A DNA stretch of 39,990 bases, taken from positions 1 through 39,990 of the forward strand of contig JAQWHT010000074.1 in the NCBI GenBank assembly GCA_029249225.1, given 5' to 3'. Position 1 is the stretch's first letter, and each line of letters opens with the position of its first letter. Positions 1-8,264 of this stretch are shown here, piece by piece. A program made the translations under genes and the position numbers. The DNA comes from Flavobacteriaceae bacterium. GTDB taxonomy: Bacteria; Bacteroidota; Bacteroidia; Flavobacteriales; Flavobacteriaceae. The notes beneath the pieces are model-generated. The model was not told where the DNA came from. It was given only the letters and a program-made list of their open reading frames with translations, and made no database searches.

Positions 1-291
1 GTTTAGATATGTGTTTGAAGTTATAGTTATTGTCTTTTCTGTATCTCTTTCCTTTTACATTCAAGAGCTATTAAATGATCGTGAAAAAAATCTTCAATTA
101 GCTTTATTCTATAATAAATTACATCTGAAGCCATTTTGAATTGAGATTTATCCACAGACAAATCATTCAAAACACCGTTAAGACCTTCATTTTTAAGAAG
201 ATTTTTTTCACGATCATTTAATAGCTCTTGAATGTAAAAGGAAAGAGATACAGAAAAGACAATAACTATAACTTCAAACACATATCTAAAC
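1..291. repeat. Perfect 94-bp inverted repeat (fold-back) at the window edge
   Basis: Bases 1-94 are the exact reverse complement of 198-291, with a unique 103-base spacer (95-197). Identity stops abruptly at both inner borders. The arms are the 5' part of the gene that starts at 308, so the repeat is a copy of coding sequence turned back on itself rather than a mobile-element terminus. This is the typical look of a template-switch or fold-back read at a contig end. Confidence 0.9.
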
Positions 292-308
292 ACCAATTTT
301 TTATTCAT
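27..308 (-). CDS. Partial membrane-anchored protein of unknown function, running into a fold-back repeat
   Basis: The frame starts with ATG at 308 and encodes a short basic N-terminus, one hydrophobic segment (about residues 8-26, FEVIVIVFSVSLSFYIQELL region) and a charged stretch after it. This layout resembles the small N-terminally anchored Bacteroidota proteins of the DUF6090 type, but the fragment is too short to assign. Only about residues 1-71 (positions 95-308) are likely genuine. Beyond that the frame crosses the inverted copy of the gene's own 5' region, so residues after about 71 are translated from the antisense of the N-terminus and are probably meaningless. The natural gene presumably continued past the left edge. 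Confidence 0.5.
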   Translation of the reverse strand: MNKKLVFRYVFEVIVIVFSVSLSFYIQELLNDREKNLLKNEGLNGVLNDLSVDKSQFKMASDVIYYRIKLIEDFFHDHLIALECKRKEIQKRQ

Positions 309-495
309 CTCTTTATGGGTTGAACTCTTAAAAATATAAAAATCAAATAAGATTTAATATCTTTGAACTTAATGAAGATGCCATTCCTAGTGATGTAAAA
401 CCAAAAAATGAGTTTTTTAGATTGCTGATTCTTACGTCAAATTAATAAGTAAATGGCGTTACTAATATTATAGTAACTTACTAAATCAAAGATAA

Positions 496-975
496 TTATA
501 AAGTTCTTAGGTACTCCGCAATAGCTCGGGCTTCGTCCTGAGTAAGATTTTGATTGAGCATCATTACATTGTTGTATTCTTTTAGTAATGCATTAGCTAT
601 AGGGTCTTCCTTCAACATTTGAGTTGGATTCAATAACAAGTTGATGACCCATTCAGGACTTCTTCGATCATAAATTCCACTCATTGCAGGGCCTATTAGT
701 TTTCTATTAGCCATGTGACAAGCCATACATTTTTGTTTGAATGCATTCTCCCCTAGAGTTACCATTTCCACATCTATAGGATTGCTAAAGTCTACAGTCT
801 CGATTGGGCCTATTCCTTTATTGCTTAAATCAACAGGAACCTCTGAGCCTCCAACAGTTGTTGATTTCTTAACTTCTTTTTGAGTTCGATTGTATTCAAA
901 CCCTTCTTTCTTTTCTTCTTTAGAGCCACAGCTAATAAAAATGCTAATGGCTAGAAGTAAAAAAATGTTTTTCAT
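496..975 (-). CDS. Lipoprotein c-type cytochrome
   Basis: This 159-residue protein begins with a lipoprotein signal peptide ending in the lipobox FISC (lipidated Cys about residue 16). After a charged linker it has a single class I cytochrome c domain with the haem-binding motif CMACH near residue 85. A Met-rich stretch (NNVMMLNQNL) near residue 140 probably supplies the axial methionine. The C-terminus (EARAIAEYLRTL) is the usual last helix of the fold. It likely acts as a periplasmic, membrane-tethered electron carrier. It stands alone on the minus strand and no oxidase or reductase gene is nearby, so the partner is unknown. Confidence 0.85.
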   Translation of the reverse strand: MKNIFLLLAISIFISCGSKEEKKEGFEYNRTQKEVKKSTTVGGSEVPVDLSNKGIGPIETVDFSNPIDVEMVTLGENAFKQKCMACHMANRKLIGPAMSGIYDRRSPEWVINLLLNPTQMLKEDPIANALLKEYNNVMMLNQNLTQDEARAIAEYLRTL

Positions 976-1030
976 GGGATATAATTTTTGCTAAAAATAG
1001 AAAAAGAATAGCTTTATAAAAAATTGTAGT

Positions 1031-1507
1031 ATGTTTTTAAAAGAATTTGAGATACGATGGAATGATTTGGATGCAAATAGACATTTGGCTAATATCACTT
1101 ACCTGAGTTACGCTAGTGAAACGCGAATGGCTTTTTTAAATCACGTAGGCTTATCTCACAAATACCTTCATGATAAGTCAATTGGTCCTGTAGTGTTCAA
1201 TGAACAATTATTTTATTTTAAAGAGGTCATGCCAGATGATAAGATTCGAGTTTCATTTGAATTGGCTGGTATGAGCGAAGAGGGTACTTTTTTTTCTTTT
1301 GAACACAATTTCTATAACAGCAATGGCCAAAACGTAGCCCGCTGTGAAATGATGGGGGCGTGGATGAATCTTAAAACGAGAAAATTGAGTTCCTTGCCTA
1401 AAGAACTTCTTGTGGATTTTTCGTCTTCTAACAAAACGATAGACTTTAAAACATTAACAGCTTCCGATACACGTAAACATGGGAAAATGCCAAAAAATTT
1501 AAAATGA
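1031..1507 (+). CDS. Acyl-CoA thioesterase of the 4HBT (hotdog) family
   Basis: The 158-residue protein carries the 4-hydroxybenzoyl-CoA thioesterase signature near its N-terminus: RWNDLDANRHLANITYLSY, with the catalytic-type Asp and the conserved D-x-x-x-H spacing. Length and motif match the YbgC/FadM-like single-hotdog enzymes that hydrolyse acyl-CoA or acyl-ACP in the cytoplasm. The substrate cannot be told from sequence. The stop overlaps the ATG of the following peptidase gene by four bases (ATGA), so the two are probably co-translated. Confidence 0.85.
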   Translation: MFLKEFEIRWNDLDANRHLANITYLSYASETRMAFLNHVGLSHKYLHDKSIGPVVFNEQLFYFKEVMPDDKIRVSFELAGMSEEGTFFSFEHNFYNSNGQNVARCEMMGAWMNLKTRKLSSLPKELLVDFSSSNKTIDFKTLTASDTRKHGKMPKNLK

Positions 1508-2790
1508 AATATCCAAAGCGACTTATATTGGGATTTTTAATTGTGAGTTCTTTTACTTTTGCGCAAGAAGTAGTTAGTGTTGACAAAGGCTATACTAAAG
1601 CCACTCAAAAGCTCCTGAAAAATAAAAAAATAAAAGCAGCTTTTAATCGCATTGAAGCTCTAGATCAGTTGACAGTAAAGCGGCATATTGAACTAACAGA
1701 AATAGAAGCCCCTCCATTTAAAGAAGAAAAAAGAGCAAAAGTTTTCGCAAACTACTTTAACGAGTTAGGTTTGGATTCTGTTTGGGTTGACACTCGGGGA
1801 AATGTTTTGGGGCTATTGCGAGGAAGTGTTGGAGAACGAACAGTCGCACTTGACGCCCATTTAGATACTGTTTTTCCTGAGGGAACGGACGTAAGAGTAA
1901 GGATTCAAAATGACACTCTTTATGCTCCAGGAATCGGTGATGATACTCGTGGATTAAGCATGTTACTAACCATTATAGAAACATTAAAGACAGAAAAAAT
2001 TCAACCTAAAGATGACATCCTATTTGTAGGTTCTGTTGGAGAAGAAGGCTTGGGAGACCTTAGAGGGGTAAAACATTTATTTCGGGAAGAAGGCCCTAGA
2101 ATAGACAGCTGGATTGCAATTGACGGCGGATCAATTGGACGCGTTAACAATAAAGCACTTGGATCGTATCGATACCGGGTAACCTTTAAAGGACCTGGTG
2201 GACATTCATGGGGTGCCTTTGGGCTTGCTAATCCTCATCATGCCTTGGGGGAGGCTATAAGTAATTTTGTGAAAGTCGCTGATGAATACACCAGCGAAGG
2301 CCCAAAGACAAGTTATAATGTGGGAGTGATTTCAGGTGGTACTTCAATCAATTCAATTCCCTTTGAATCCGTCATGCAAATTGATATTCGCTCCCTAGAT
2401 CCAAAACGTTTGGATGCTATGGAAGCACTATTACAAACTGCAGTTCAAAAGGCCTTAGTACAACAAAATAATACAAAAAGACAGGGTCCTGACTTAAGTG
2501 TTGAAATTGATAAAATAGGCAATAGACCCTCAGGTGAACTTTCGGATCAATTACCACTTGTGCAACGAACACTTGCAGCTACAATTGCCTTTGGGACTAA
2601 GCCTTACCTTACTAGAGGGTCTACAAATTCTAATATTCCTATTGCTAAGGGAATCCCTGCTGTGACCATAGGTAGAGGAGGAGATGGAGGTAAAGCACAT
2701 TCTCTGGATGAATGGTGGATCAATAAGGAAGGATATAAGGCAATTCAACTTGCATTATTAATTCTTCTTTTGGAAGCGGAAATAAAGTAG
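1504..2790 (+). CDS. Secreted M20-family metallopeptidase
   Basis: A Sec signal peptide (residues 1-20, ending TFAQ) precedes an M20 di-zinc peptidase. Visible active-site elements are H119 and D121 (AHLDT), the bridging Asp in GIGDD (about 146), the catalytic/metal pair E180-E181 (GEEGLGD) and an Asp near 207. A dimerisation lid domain follows from about residue 215 (GPGGHSWGAFGLANPHHA), and the closing His is near residue 400 (KAHSLDEW). It resembles peptidase T/dipeptidase-type exopeptidases exported to the periplasm. It starts within the stop of the thioesterase gene. The 428-residue length is normal for a secreted member. Confidence 0.88.
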   Translation: MKYPKRLILGFLIVSSFTFAQEVVSVDKGYTKATQKLLKNKKIKAAFNRIEALDQLTVKRHIELTEIEAPPFKEEKRAKVFANYFNELGLDSVWVDTRGNVLGLLRGSVGERTVALDAHLDTVFPEGTDVRVRIQNDTLYAPGIGDDTRGLSMLLTIIETLKTEKIQPKDDILFVGSVGEEGLGDLRGVKHLFREEGPRIDSWIAIDGGSIGRVNNKALGSYRYRVTFKGPGGHSWGAFGLANPHHALGEAISNFVKVADEYTSEGPKTSYNVGVISGGTSINSIPFESVMQIDIRSLDPKRLDAMEALLQTAVQKALVQQNNTKRQGPDLSVEIDKIGNRPSGELSDQLPLVQRTLAATIAFGTKPYLTRGSTNSNIPIAKGIPAVTIGRGGDGGKAHSLDEWWINKEGYKAIQLALLILLLEAEIK

Positions 2791-2922
2791 GCGCATCTGC
2801 TTGTTACTGTGTTTTGAATAATCTTCAATTTAACAGTATTTAATTCAGCTGTAGCATGCAATATATTTCTTGTGAATTACGATTCACTATTGAATAAGCC
2901 TAATCTGTTTTCGAAGCCTTTC

Positions 2923-2948
2923 TAGCTTGTAAAGATAAAAACAAGCTA
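2923..2948. terminator. Weak stem-loop between convergent genes
   Basis: An 8-bp perfect stem (TAGCTTGT / ACAAGCTA) with a 10-base A-rich loop lies in the 245-base gap between the converging peptidase and EamA genes. The stem is AT-rich and the T-tract after it is poor, so a terminator role is suggested mainly by position. Nothing else was recognised in this gap. Confidence 0.3.
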
Positions 2949-3035
2949 TGTTTCTGATATAAGTAGTAGAAAATAATAGACCCACACTGGAGTTTATAAG
3001 TTAGGTTTTAATATTTCTTTTCAAAACCCTAGTAG

Positions 3036-3938
3036 TTAAGTGAGCTTAACAGCTTTCACTTTTTTAGAAACCAAATACACACCTAAAAATACCAGTAAAC
3101 ATGCACTGATTTTTACCCCGTCCAACACATCATTTCCAGTGATGACTGCATAGAGAATGGTAATCAGTGGTTGTAAATAAGTAAAGGCTCCAATGGTAGT
3201 GGCAGGGAGGGTTTTAAGAGCATATACATTGAATAAATAGGTCAAAAAAGTAGTCCCAATTATTACAAAAGCCATTCGCCAAATTGCCTCAAAAGGAAGG
3301 GTATTCCATGATACAGCACTAAATTCTGTATAGGTTACAGGGAAAGTCATAAAAATTCCAATTAAAAACATCCATTTCATAAGGGTGATAGTATTGTATT
3401 TCTTTGTGAGGGGTTTGACAATTACAAGATACGAGCCATAACAAATAGAATTAATCAGCATCATTGAATTTCCAAGTGTTACATTGGGTGCATTAATAAC
3501 TCGAGTTGTATTTCCATATAAAATGAGCAGTAATGCACCTGAAAATCCTAATGTGATTCCAAGAAACTTCAAGCTGGTCAACTTTTCTTTTAGAAAAAAA
3601 GCAGATAAAATAAGAATGATAATAGGAGTAAGTGTTACGATAACACCACTGTTTATTGGCGTAGATAGTTGAAGTCCCTTAAAAAACATCAGCATGTTGA
3701 TACACATCCCTAGTAGGGCTCCAAAAAATATTCGAGGATAATCTTTTCGATCAATTTTTTCTTTTGGAGTAAAAAGGCTTAACAACCAAAAAAGACTTGC
3801 TGCGCCTACAACACGTAGCATGATAAATCCAAATGCACCGATATAATGCGGCATGATAACTTTAGCAATGGTGTGGTTCAACCCATAAATTGTTGTGGCA
3901 CTGAAGGCAGCCAAAAGAGCTAGAATCCTATTGTTCAT
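3036..3938 (-). CDS. EamA/DMT-family transporter
   Basis: The 300-residue protein is almost wholly hydrophobic, with about ten predicted membrane segments arranged as two EamA repeats (about residues 5-140 and 155-290). Typical family cues include the N-terminal AFSATTIYGLNHTIAK region and the second-repeat TYLFNVYALKTLPAT region. DMT family members export metabolites or amino acids; the substrate cannot be inferred. Its ATG lies inside the last codons of the upstream ArsC-like gene (11-base overlap), suggesting translational coupling. Confidence 0.88.
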   Translation of the reverse strand: MNNRILALLAAFSATTIYGLNHTIAKVIMPHYIGAFGFIMLRVVGAASLFWLLSLFTPKEKIDRKDYPRIFFGALLGMCINMLMFFKGLQLSTPINSGVIVTLTPIIILILSAFFLKEKLTSLKFLGITLGFSGALLLILYGNTTRVINAPNVTLGNSMMLINSICYGSYLVIVKPLTKKYNTITLMKWMFLIGIFMTFPVTYTEFSAVSWNTLPFEAIWRMAFVIIGTTFLTYLFNVYALKTLPATTIGAFTYLQPLITILYAVITGNDVLDGVKISACLLVFLGVYLVSKKVKAVKLT

Positions 3939-4284
3939 TTAAAAAGCTTTTTGCCGCATCAACCACCTTTGAGCTATTACCCACAAAAAGGGTCTGATCG
4001 TAAAGCAAGACAGGTCGTTTTAAGAAAGTATAGTGTTCTAATAAAAGCGAACGATAGTCGGCTTCTGTCAAGGTTTGATCCTTTAAGCCTCTTTGTTTAT
4101 ATAATTGGGCGCGTTTACTGAAAAGGACTTCATAGCTTTTGGAGTATCTATACAATTCATTTAGCTGATCTTCTGTAAGAGGATTTTTTTTAAGGTCTAT
4201 TTGTTCAACTGAGGCATCTAAGTTTAGGGTGTTCATAATTCGTTTACAGGTGTCACAATTGCTCAGATAAAAAAAGACGCGCAT
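3928..4284 (-). CDS. ArsC/Spx-like thioredoxin-fold protein
   Basis: From the ATG at 4284 the protein is 118 residues long and opens directly with the first beta strand and redox motif, MRVFFYLSNCDTCKRI. This Cys-x-x-Cys N-terminal pattern, the length, and the later RPVLL segment fit the ArsC/Spx/YffB family. An earlier ATG at 4317 would add 11 residues that do not fit the fold, so 4284 is preferred. No other ars genes are present, so an arsenate reductase role is not implied; Bacteroidota commonly carry such stand-alone members. It overlaps the transporter gene downstream. Confidence 0.8.
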   Translation of the reverse strand: MRVFFYLSNCDTCKRIMNTLNLDASVEQIDLKKNPLTEDQLNELYRYSKSYEVLFSKRAQLYKQRGLKDQTLTEADYRSLLLEHYTFLKRPVLLYDQTLFVGNSSKVVDAAKSFLNEQ

Positions 4285-4352
4285 AATAGTTAGTATTGAA
4301 TTACAAAGAAAAATCATTTTATTGAAAAACGGAGGTTTTGTTTAAAATCAAA

Positions 4353-4360
4353 TACCTTTG
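4353..4360 (+). promoter_or_regulatory. Bacteroidota -7 element before the CGS-like gene
   Basis: TACCTTTG matches the TAnnTTTG consensus recognised by the Bacteroidota primary sigma factor. The ATG of the downstream gene is at 4384, leaving a normal short leader. A -33 TTTG at the usual spacing is not evident. Confidence 0.45.
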
Positions 4361-4383
4361 TTGCGTATAAAATAAAGGATAAG

Positions 4384-5535
4384 ATGAAGGAAAAGTTACA
4401 CTTTAACAGTAAAACAATTCACGGCGGACAATCACCAGAGAAAGCTTACGGTGCCGTCATGCCTCCAATTTATCAAACATCGACTTACGCTCAAAGCACT
4501 CCTGGGGGACATAAAGGGTTTGAGTATAGTCGAACCCATAATCCAACTCGTCAAGCCTTGGAGCGTTCGCTTGCAAGTATCGAAGCTGGAACTTTTGGAT
4601 TTGCTTTTGGTTCTGGGCTAGCTGCTATGGATGCCGTTTTAAAGCTCTTAAAACCAGGAGATGAAGTCATTTCTACTGATGACTTGTACGGAGGATCCTA
4701 TCGATTATTCACCAAAATTTTCGAGGATTTTGGGATACGATTTCACTTTGTGAATATGAGTTCTATGGTTCACATTGACGCAGCGATTAATGAAAACACA
4801 CGATTGATTTGGGTAGAGACGCCTACCAATCCGATGATGAATGTAATTGATATTAAAGCCGTAGCTACCCTTTGCAAATCAAAGAATATCCTGTTGGCTG
4901 TAGATAATACTTTTGCATCTCCTTATTTGCAACAGCCCCTTGTTTTGGGCGCAGATATTGTGATGCATTCAGCAACAAAATACCTTGCTGGTCACTCAGA
5001 TGTAATTCTAGGGAGCTTAGTGACTAATGATAAAAACTTGGCTGAAAAGCTAGGATTTATACAAAATGCAAGTGGAGCTGTACCAGGTCCTATGGATAGT
5101 TTTCTAACTCTAAGAGGAATTAAAACACTACACGTCAGAATGCAACGACATTGTGAAAATGCAGCTCAAATTGCACTTTATTTAAAACAACATCCTAAAA
5201 TTGAGAAAGTATATTGGCCAGGATTTGAAGAGCATCCTAATCACCAAATTGCTAAATCGCAAATGACTGATTTTGGTGGAATGTTGTCATTTGTAACTAA
5301 GGGAGCAAATTATGATTCAGCGATTCGAATTGTAGAAAACTTAAAGCTTTTTACTCTAGCTGAATCTCTTGGTGGAGTAGAAAGTTTAGCAGGTCATCCA
5401 GCTAGTATGACTCACGCTTCTATTCCCAAAGAAATACGAGAACAAAGTGGAGTTGTAGACGCTTTAATTCGACTGAGTATTGGAATAGAAGACGTCCGAG
5501 ATTTAATTTCTGATTTAGACCAGGCCATCGGTTAG
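4384..5535 (+). CDS. metB: Cys/Met metabolism PLP enzyme, cystathionine gamma-synthase type
   Basis: This 383-residue protein is a full-length trans-sulfuration enzyme. Hallmarks are the N-terminal TIHGGQ and PPIYQTSTY, the YSRTHNPTR loop that contacts the neighbouring subunit's PLP, the Asp near 174 (AVDNTFASP) and the PLP lysine K199 in HSATKYLAGHSD. The C-terminal GVESLAGHPASMTHASIP is characteristic of the family. The enzyme joins homoserine esters and cysteine, or cleaves cystathionine; synthase, gamma-lyase and homoserine sulfhydrylase cannot be separated with certainty from motifs alone, and PATRIC-style annotations of flavobacterial homologues vary. It is followed after a 9-base gap by lpxH. 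Confidence 0.85.
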   Translation: MKEKLHFNSKTIHGGQSPEKAYGAVMPPIYQTSTYAQSTPGGHKGFEYSRTHNPTRQALERSLASIEAGTFGFAFGSGLAAMDAVLKLLKPGDEVISTDDLYGGSYRLFTKIFEDFGIRFHFVNMSSMVHIDAAINENTRLIWVETPTNPMMNVIDIKAVATLCKSKNILLAVDNTFASPYLQQPLVLGADIVMHSATKYLAGHSDVILGSLVTNDKNLAEKLGFIQNASGAVPGPMDSFLTLRGIKTLHVRMQRHCENAAQIALYLKQHPKIEKVYWPGFEEHPNHQIAKSQMTDFGGMLSFVTKGANYDSAIRIVENLKLFTLAESLGGVESLAGHPASMTHASIPKEIREQSGVVDALIRLSIGIEDVRDLISDLDQAIG

Positions 5536-5544
5536 ACTTGTCAA

Positions 5545-6303
5545 ATGAAAATCCCAAAAAACAAAAAGATCTTTTTTGCCTCTGACCAACACTTCGGTGC
5601 ACCTACTTTGGAGGGCAGTAAATTGCGTGAAAAAGTGTTTTTGAATTGGCTCAATGAAATTGAAAAAGAAGCATCTGCTCTATTTTTATTGGGAGACTTA
5701 TTTGACTTTTGGTTTGAGTATAAACATGTAGTACCTAAAGGGTTTGTAAGGGTTTTAGGGAAATTAGCACATTTTGTAGACAGTGGCATTCAAGTACATT
5801 TTTTTGTTGGCAATCACGATCTCTGGATGCGTGATTATTTTGAAACAGAATTGGGAATTGCTGTATATCATTCGTCTCGTGACTTTACAATTGAAGGGAC
5901 AACATTTTTTATAGGGCATGGAGATGGATTAGGACCAAAAGATAAGGGGTATAAACGGATGAAAAAACTATTTACAAATCCATTGGCTAAACGTTTATTT
6001 CGCAATCTCCATCCAGATATTGGAATGCGTTTAGGGCATTATTTTTCTGTAAAAAATAAACTCATTTCTGGCGCTGAAGATGTCGTTTTTTTGGGAGAGG
6101 ATAAGGAATGGTTAGCACAATATTCTCAACGCAAACTAGAGCAAAAACACCGTGATTTTTTTCTCTTTGGACATCGACATATCCCCATGCAAATTGAATT
6201 AAATTCAAAGTCAATGTATATCAATCTTGGTGATTGGATCACCCACTTCACTTATGGGGTTTTTGATGGTAAAAACTTCGCATTAAAAAAATGGACGGTT
6301 TGA
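5545..6303 (+). CDS. lpxH: UDP-2,3-diacylglucosamine diphosphatase LpxH
   Basis: The 252-residue calcineurin-like phosphoesterase has the expected metal-ligand series: D14 and H16 (FASDQHFG), D51 (LLGDLFDFW), N90-H91 (VGNHDLWM), a His in IGHGDG near 124, and the final pair in FGHRHIP near 212. LpxH removes UMP from UDP-diacyl-glucosamine to give lipid X in lipid A synthesis, at the cytoplasmic side of the inner membrane. The FDFWFEYK sequence after the second metal site is typical of LpxH rather than generic phosphoesterases. It ends one base before the hflX start region. Confidence 0.9.
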   Translation: MKIPKNKKIFFASDQHFGAPTLEGSKLREKVFLNWLNEIEKEASALFLLGDLFDFWFEYKHVVPKGFVRVLGKLAHFVDSGIQVHFFVGNHDLWMRDYFETELGIAVYHSSRDFTIEGTTFFIGHGDGLGPKDKGYKRMKKLFTNPLAKRLFRNLHPDIGMRLGHYFSVKNKLISGAEDVVFLGEDKEWLAQYSQRKLEQKHRDFFLFGHRHIPMQIELNSKSMYINLGDWITHFTYGVFDGKNFALKKWTV

Positions 6304-6304
6304 T

Positions 6305-7513
6305 ATGATCGAAGAAAAATCACTTGATGTTGAAAAAACGGTGTTGGTTGGTATAATTAATTCTAAGCAAAACGCCGTAAAATCGAAAGAATATTTAGAT
6401 GAGCTTGCCTTTTTGGCGTACACTGCAGGAGGAGAGGTAATGAGGCGTTTTACTCAGAAAATTGATCCTCCTAATCCAAAGACATTTATAGGTTCTGGGA
6501 AAATGCAGGAAGTTATTGATTATGTTAAAGAAAATGAGATTTCATCTGTTATTTTTGATGATGAACTCACCCCTGCCCAACAGGGAAATATTGAAAAATT
6601 ACTGAAGTGTAAAATTCTGGATCGCACAGGTTTGATCTTAGATATTTTTGCCCAAAGAGCACAGACTAGTTATGCACGAACACAAGTAGAGTTAGCACAA
6701 TACGAATATTTACTGCCACGTCTCAAAGGGCTTTGGACGCATTTAGAGCGACAACGAGGAGGAATAGGTATGCGAGGCCCTGGGGAAACTGAAATTGAAA
6801 CAGATCGAAGGATCGTACGAGATAAAATTACGTTGCTAAAAAAGAAACTTATAACCATCGATAAACAAATGGCAACCCAAAGAGGAAACCGTGGAGCTTT
6901 GGTTCGAGTTGCATTGGTTGGGTATACTAATGTTGGTAAATCGACTTTAATGAATGTGGTTTCAAAAAGTAAGGTTTTTGCAGAAAATAAATTATTTGCA
7001 ACTCTGGATACTACAGTAAGAAAAGTAGTAATTGGGAACCTTCCTTTTTTGATGAGTGATACGGTAGGATTTATCCGAAAGTTGCCAACTCAATTAGTAG
7101 AATCTTTTAAGAGCACTTTGGATGAGGTCCAGGAAGCCGATTTATTACTCCATGTAGTAGATATTTCTCACCCCAATTTTGAGGAACATATTGAATCTGT
7201 AAACCAGATTTTAAAAGAAATTAATAGTTTGGATAAGCCTACGATAATGGTCTTTAATAAAATTGATGCTTATAGACCTGAACCCTGGGATGAAACTGAG
7301 TTGATTGAAGAGCGTGGGACCCAACATTATTCTCTTGAGGAATGGAAAAAAACGTGGTTTAATGAAGCCAATAGTATTGCACTTTTTATCTCGGCACTCA
7401 ACAAAGAAAATTTAGAAGATTTTAGAAAACGGGTTTATCAAGAAGTTCGACAAATTCACATTACTCGTTTTCCTTACAATCATTTTTTATATCCAGAAAT
7501 TAAAGAAGAGTAA
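6305..7513 (+). CDS. hflX: Ribosome-associated GTPase HflX
   Basis: A 402-residue protein with the HflX N-terminal domain (GSGKMQEV near residue 60), the glycine-rich linker (RGGIGMRGPGETEIETDRR) and a G domain. G1 is GYTNVGKST near residue 206, G3 is DTVGFIRKLP, and G4 is NKID near residue 315. HflX splits or rescues ribosomes under stress. The C-terminal extension is short, as in other Bacteroidota homologues. The gene follows lpxH with one base between them, so they share a transcript. Confidence 0.93.
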   Translation: MIEEKSLDVEKTVLVGIINSKQNAVKSKEYLDELAFLAYTAGGEVMRRFTQKIDPPNPKTFIGSGKMQEVIDYVKENEISSVIFDDELTPAQQGNIEKLLKCKILDRTGLILDIFAQRAQTSYARTQVELAQYEYLLPRLKGLWTHLERQRGGIGMRGPGETEIETDRRIVRDKITLLKKKLITIDKQMATQRGNRGALVRVALVGYTNVGKSTLMNVVSKSKVFAENKLFATLDTTVRKVVIGNLPFLMSDTVGFIRKLPTQLVESFKSTLDEVQEADLLLHVVDISHPNFEEHIESVNQILKEINSLDKPTIMVFNKIDAYRPEPWDETELIEERGTQHYSLEEWKKTWFNEANSIALFISALNKENLEDFRKRVYQEVRQIHITRFPYNHFLYPEIKEE

Positions 7514-7520
7514 CTGGATC

Positions 7521-7751
7521 TCAGTTTTTTTTCCCTATTAGAATATACACTGGAAAATGATCAGCATATCCATTTAATTTTGCTCCAATAACTTTGTTAC
7601 GGTACGGATAGCCTCTGAATTTTCCTTCGGGTGTTCTTAAAAATGATGGGTTGAATACCGCTGCTTTAAAAAAAATTAGATTTTCTTTTGATCGCCAATT
7701 TTTTGAGATTAGAATTTGATCGAATAAATACCAGCGGTCACGATAAGCCAA
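7521..7751 (-). pseudogene. C-terminal remnant of an endonuclease/exonuclease/phosphatase-family protein
   Basis: The minus-strand frame gives about 74 residues that look like the end of a Bacteroidota EEP-family nuclease: YRDRWYLFDQILISKNW, then NPSFL, a PEGKFRGYPYR stretch and the terminal catalytic motif YADHFPVYI (Asp-His). The N-terminal two thirds, with the other metal and catalytic residues, are absent. There is no ATG at the left boundary; the frame opens with TTG at 7751, right at the junction with the oppositely oriented fragment that follows. I read this as a gene truncated by a deletion or inversion, or as a misassembly, not as a functional small gene. Confidence 0.65.
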
Positions 7752-8262
7752 ACTACCAATCCCGTTTTGAAACTCGATCTATGGGTCGTTTTGATGAACA
7801 ACATTGGATAAATTGGATTGAAAAAGGAACGGTGTATTGGGAAGTTTATGAAGACGAAAACAGCCTAGGACAATCTCTTAGAATAGGATCCTATCGTTCA
7901 CGAGATGCCAAGTCTATTTGTTGGCTAATTACTCCGGTTTTTACTTGAATAAATTGTCCAATCCTGTTTTAAGTTTTAGAACTTCAACTGCTTTTGCAGA
8001 CAACAGTAAATTGGAAGTCTTTTATTCAAATAATTTTAATGGAGATGCAACTCAAGTAAAAAAAGCTTCGTGGAAAGCTTTAAGCGCCTGGATCTCCTCT
8101 GCGGAGGATAATGATCAAATCTGGATTGATTCTGGAGATATCCCATTGAACAAGACTGAGGGAGAGCTGTATTTTGCATTTCGTTATACAGGAAGCGGAA
8201 AAACTGCAAGTGATGGGACCTTTGAACTTGACGATATACGTATAGTTGATTTAAAGGAATAA
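7746..8262 (+). pseudogene. C-terminal remnant of a secreted choice-of-anchor J type protein, with a frameshift
   Basis: Two plus-strand frames together read as one C-terminal beta-sandwich domain. The first covers YQSRFETRSMGRFDEQHW through SICWLITPVF and ends at TGA 7946-7948. The second continues with YLNKLSNPVLSFRTSTAF and ends with FELDDIRIVDLKE at 8262. Adding one T to the five-T run at 7938-7942 would join them without loss. The closing FAFRYTGSGKTASDGTFELDDI is typical of flavobacterial DUF5689/choice-of-anchor J surface proteins, usually encoded next to an EEP nuclease and a TonB-dependent receptor. The N-terminal portion and signal peptide are missing, cut at the junction near 7745. 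Confidence 0.65.
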
Positions 8263-8264
8263 CA

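Noticed and set aside
362-445. A 27-codon plus-strand open stretch ending at TAA that reads like a protein tail
   Set aside because: It has no start codon or convincing upstream frame, and too few residues for a call; it could be chance in AT-rich DNA. The rest of the 309-495 gap shows nothing recognisable.
3928-4317. Arsenic-resistance locus based on the ArsC-like protein
   Set aside because: No arsR, arsB or acr3 gene is nearby, and the protein fits the broader Spx/YffB-like group.
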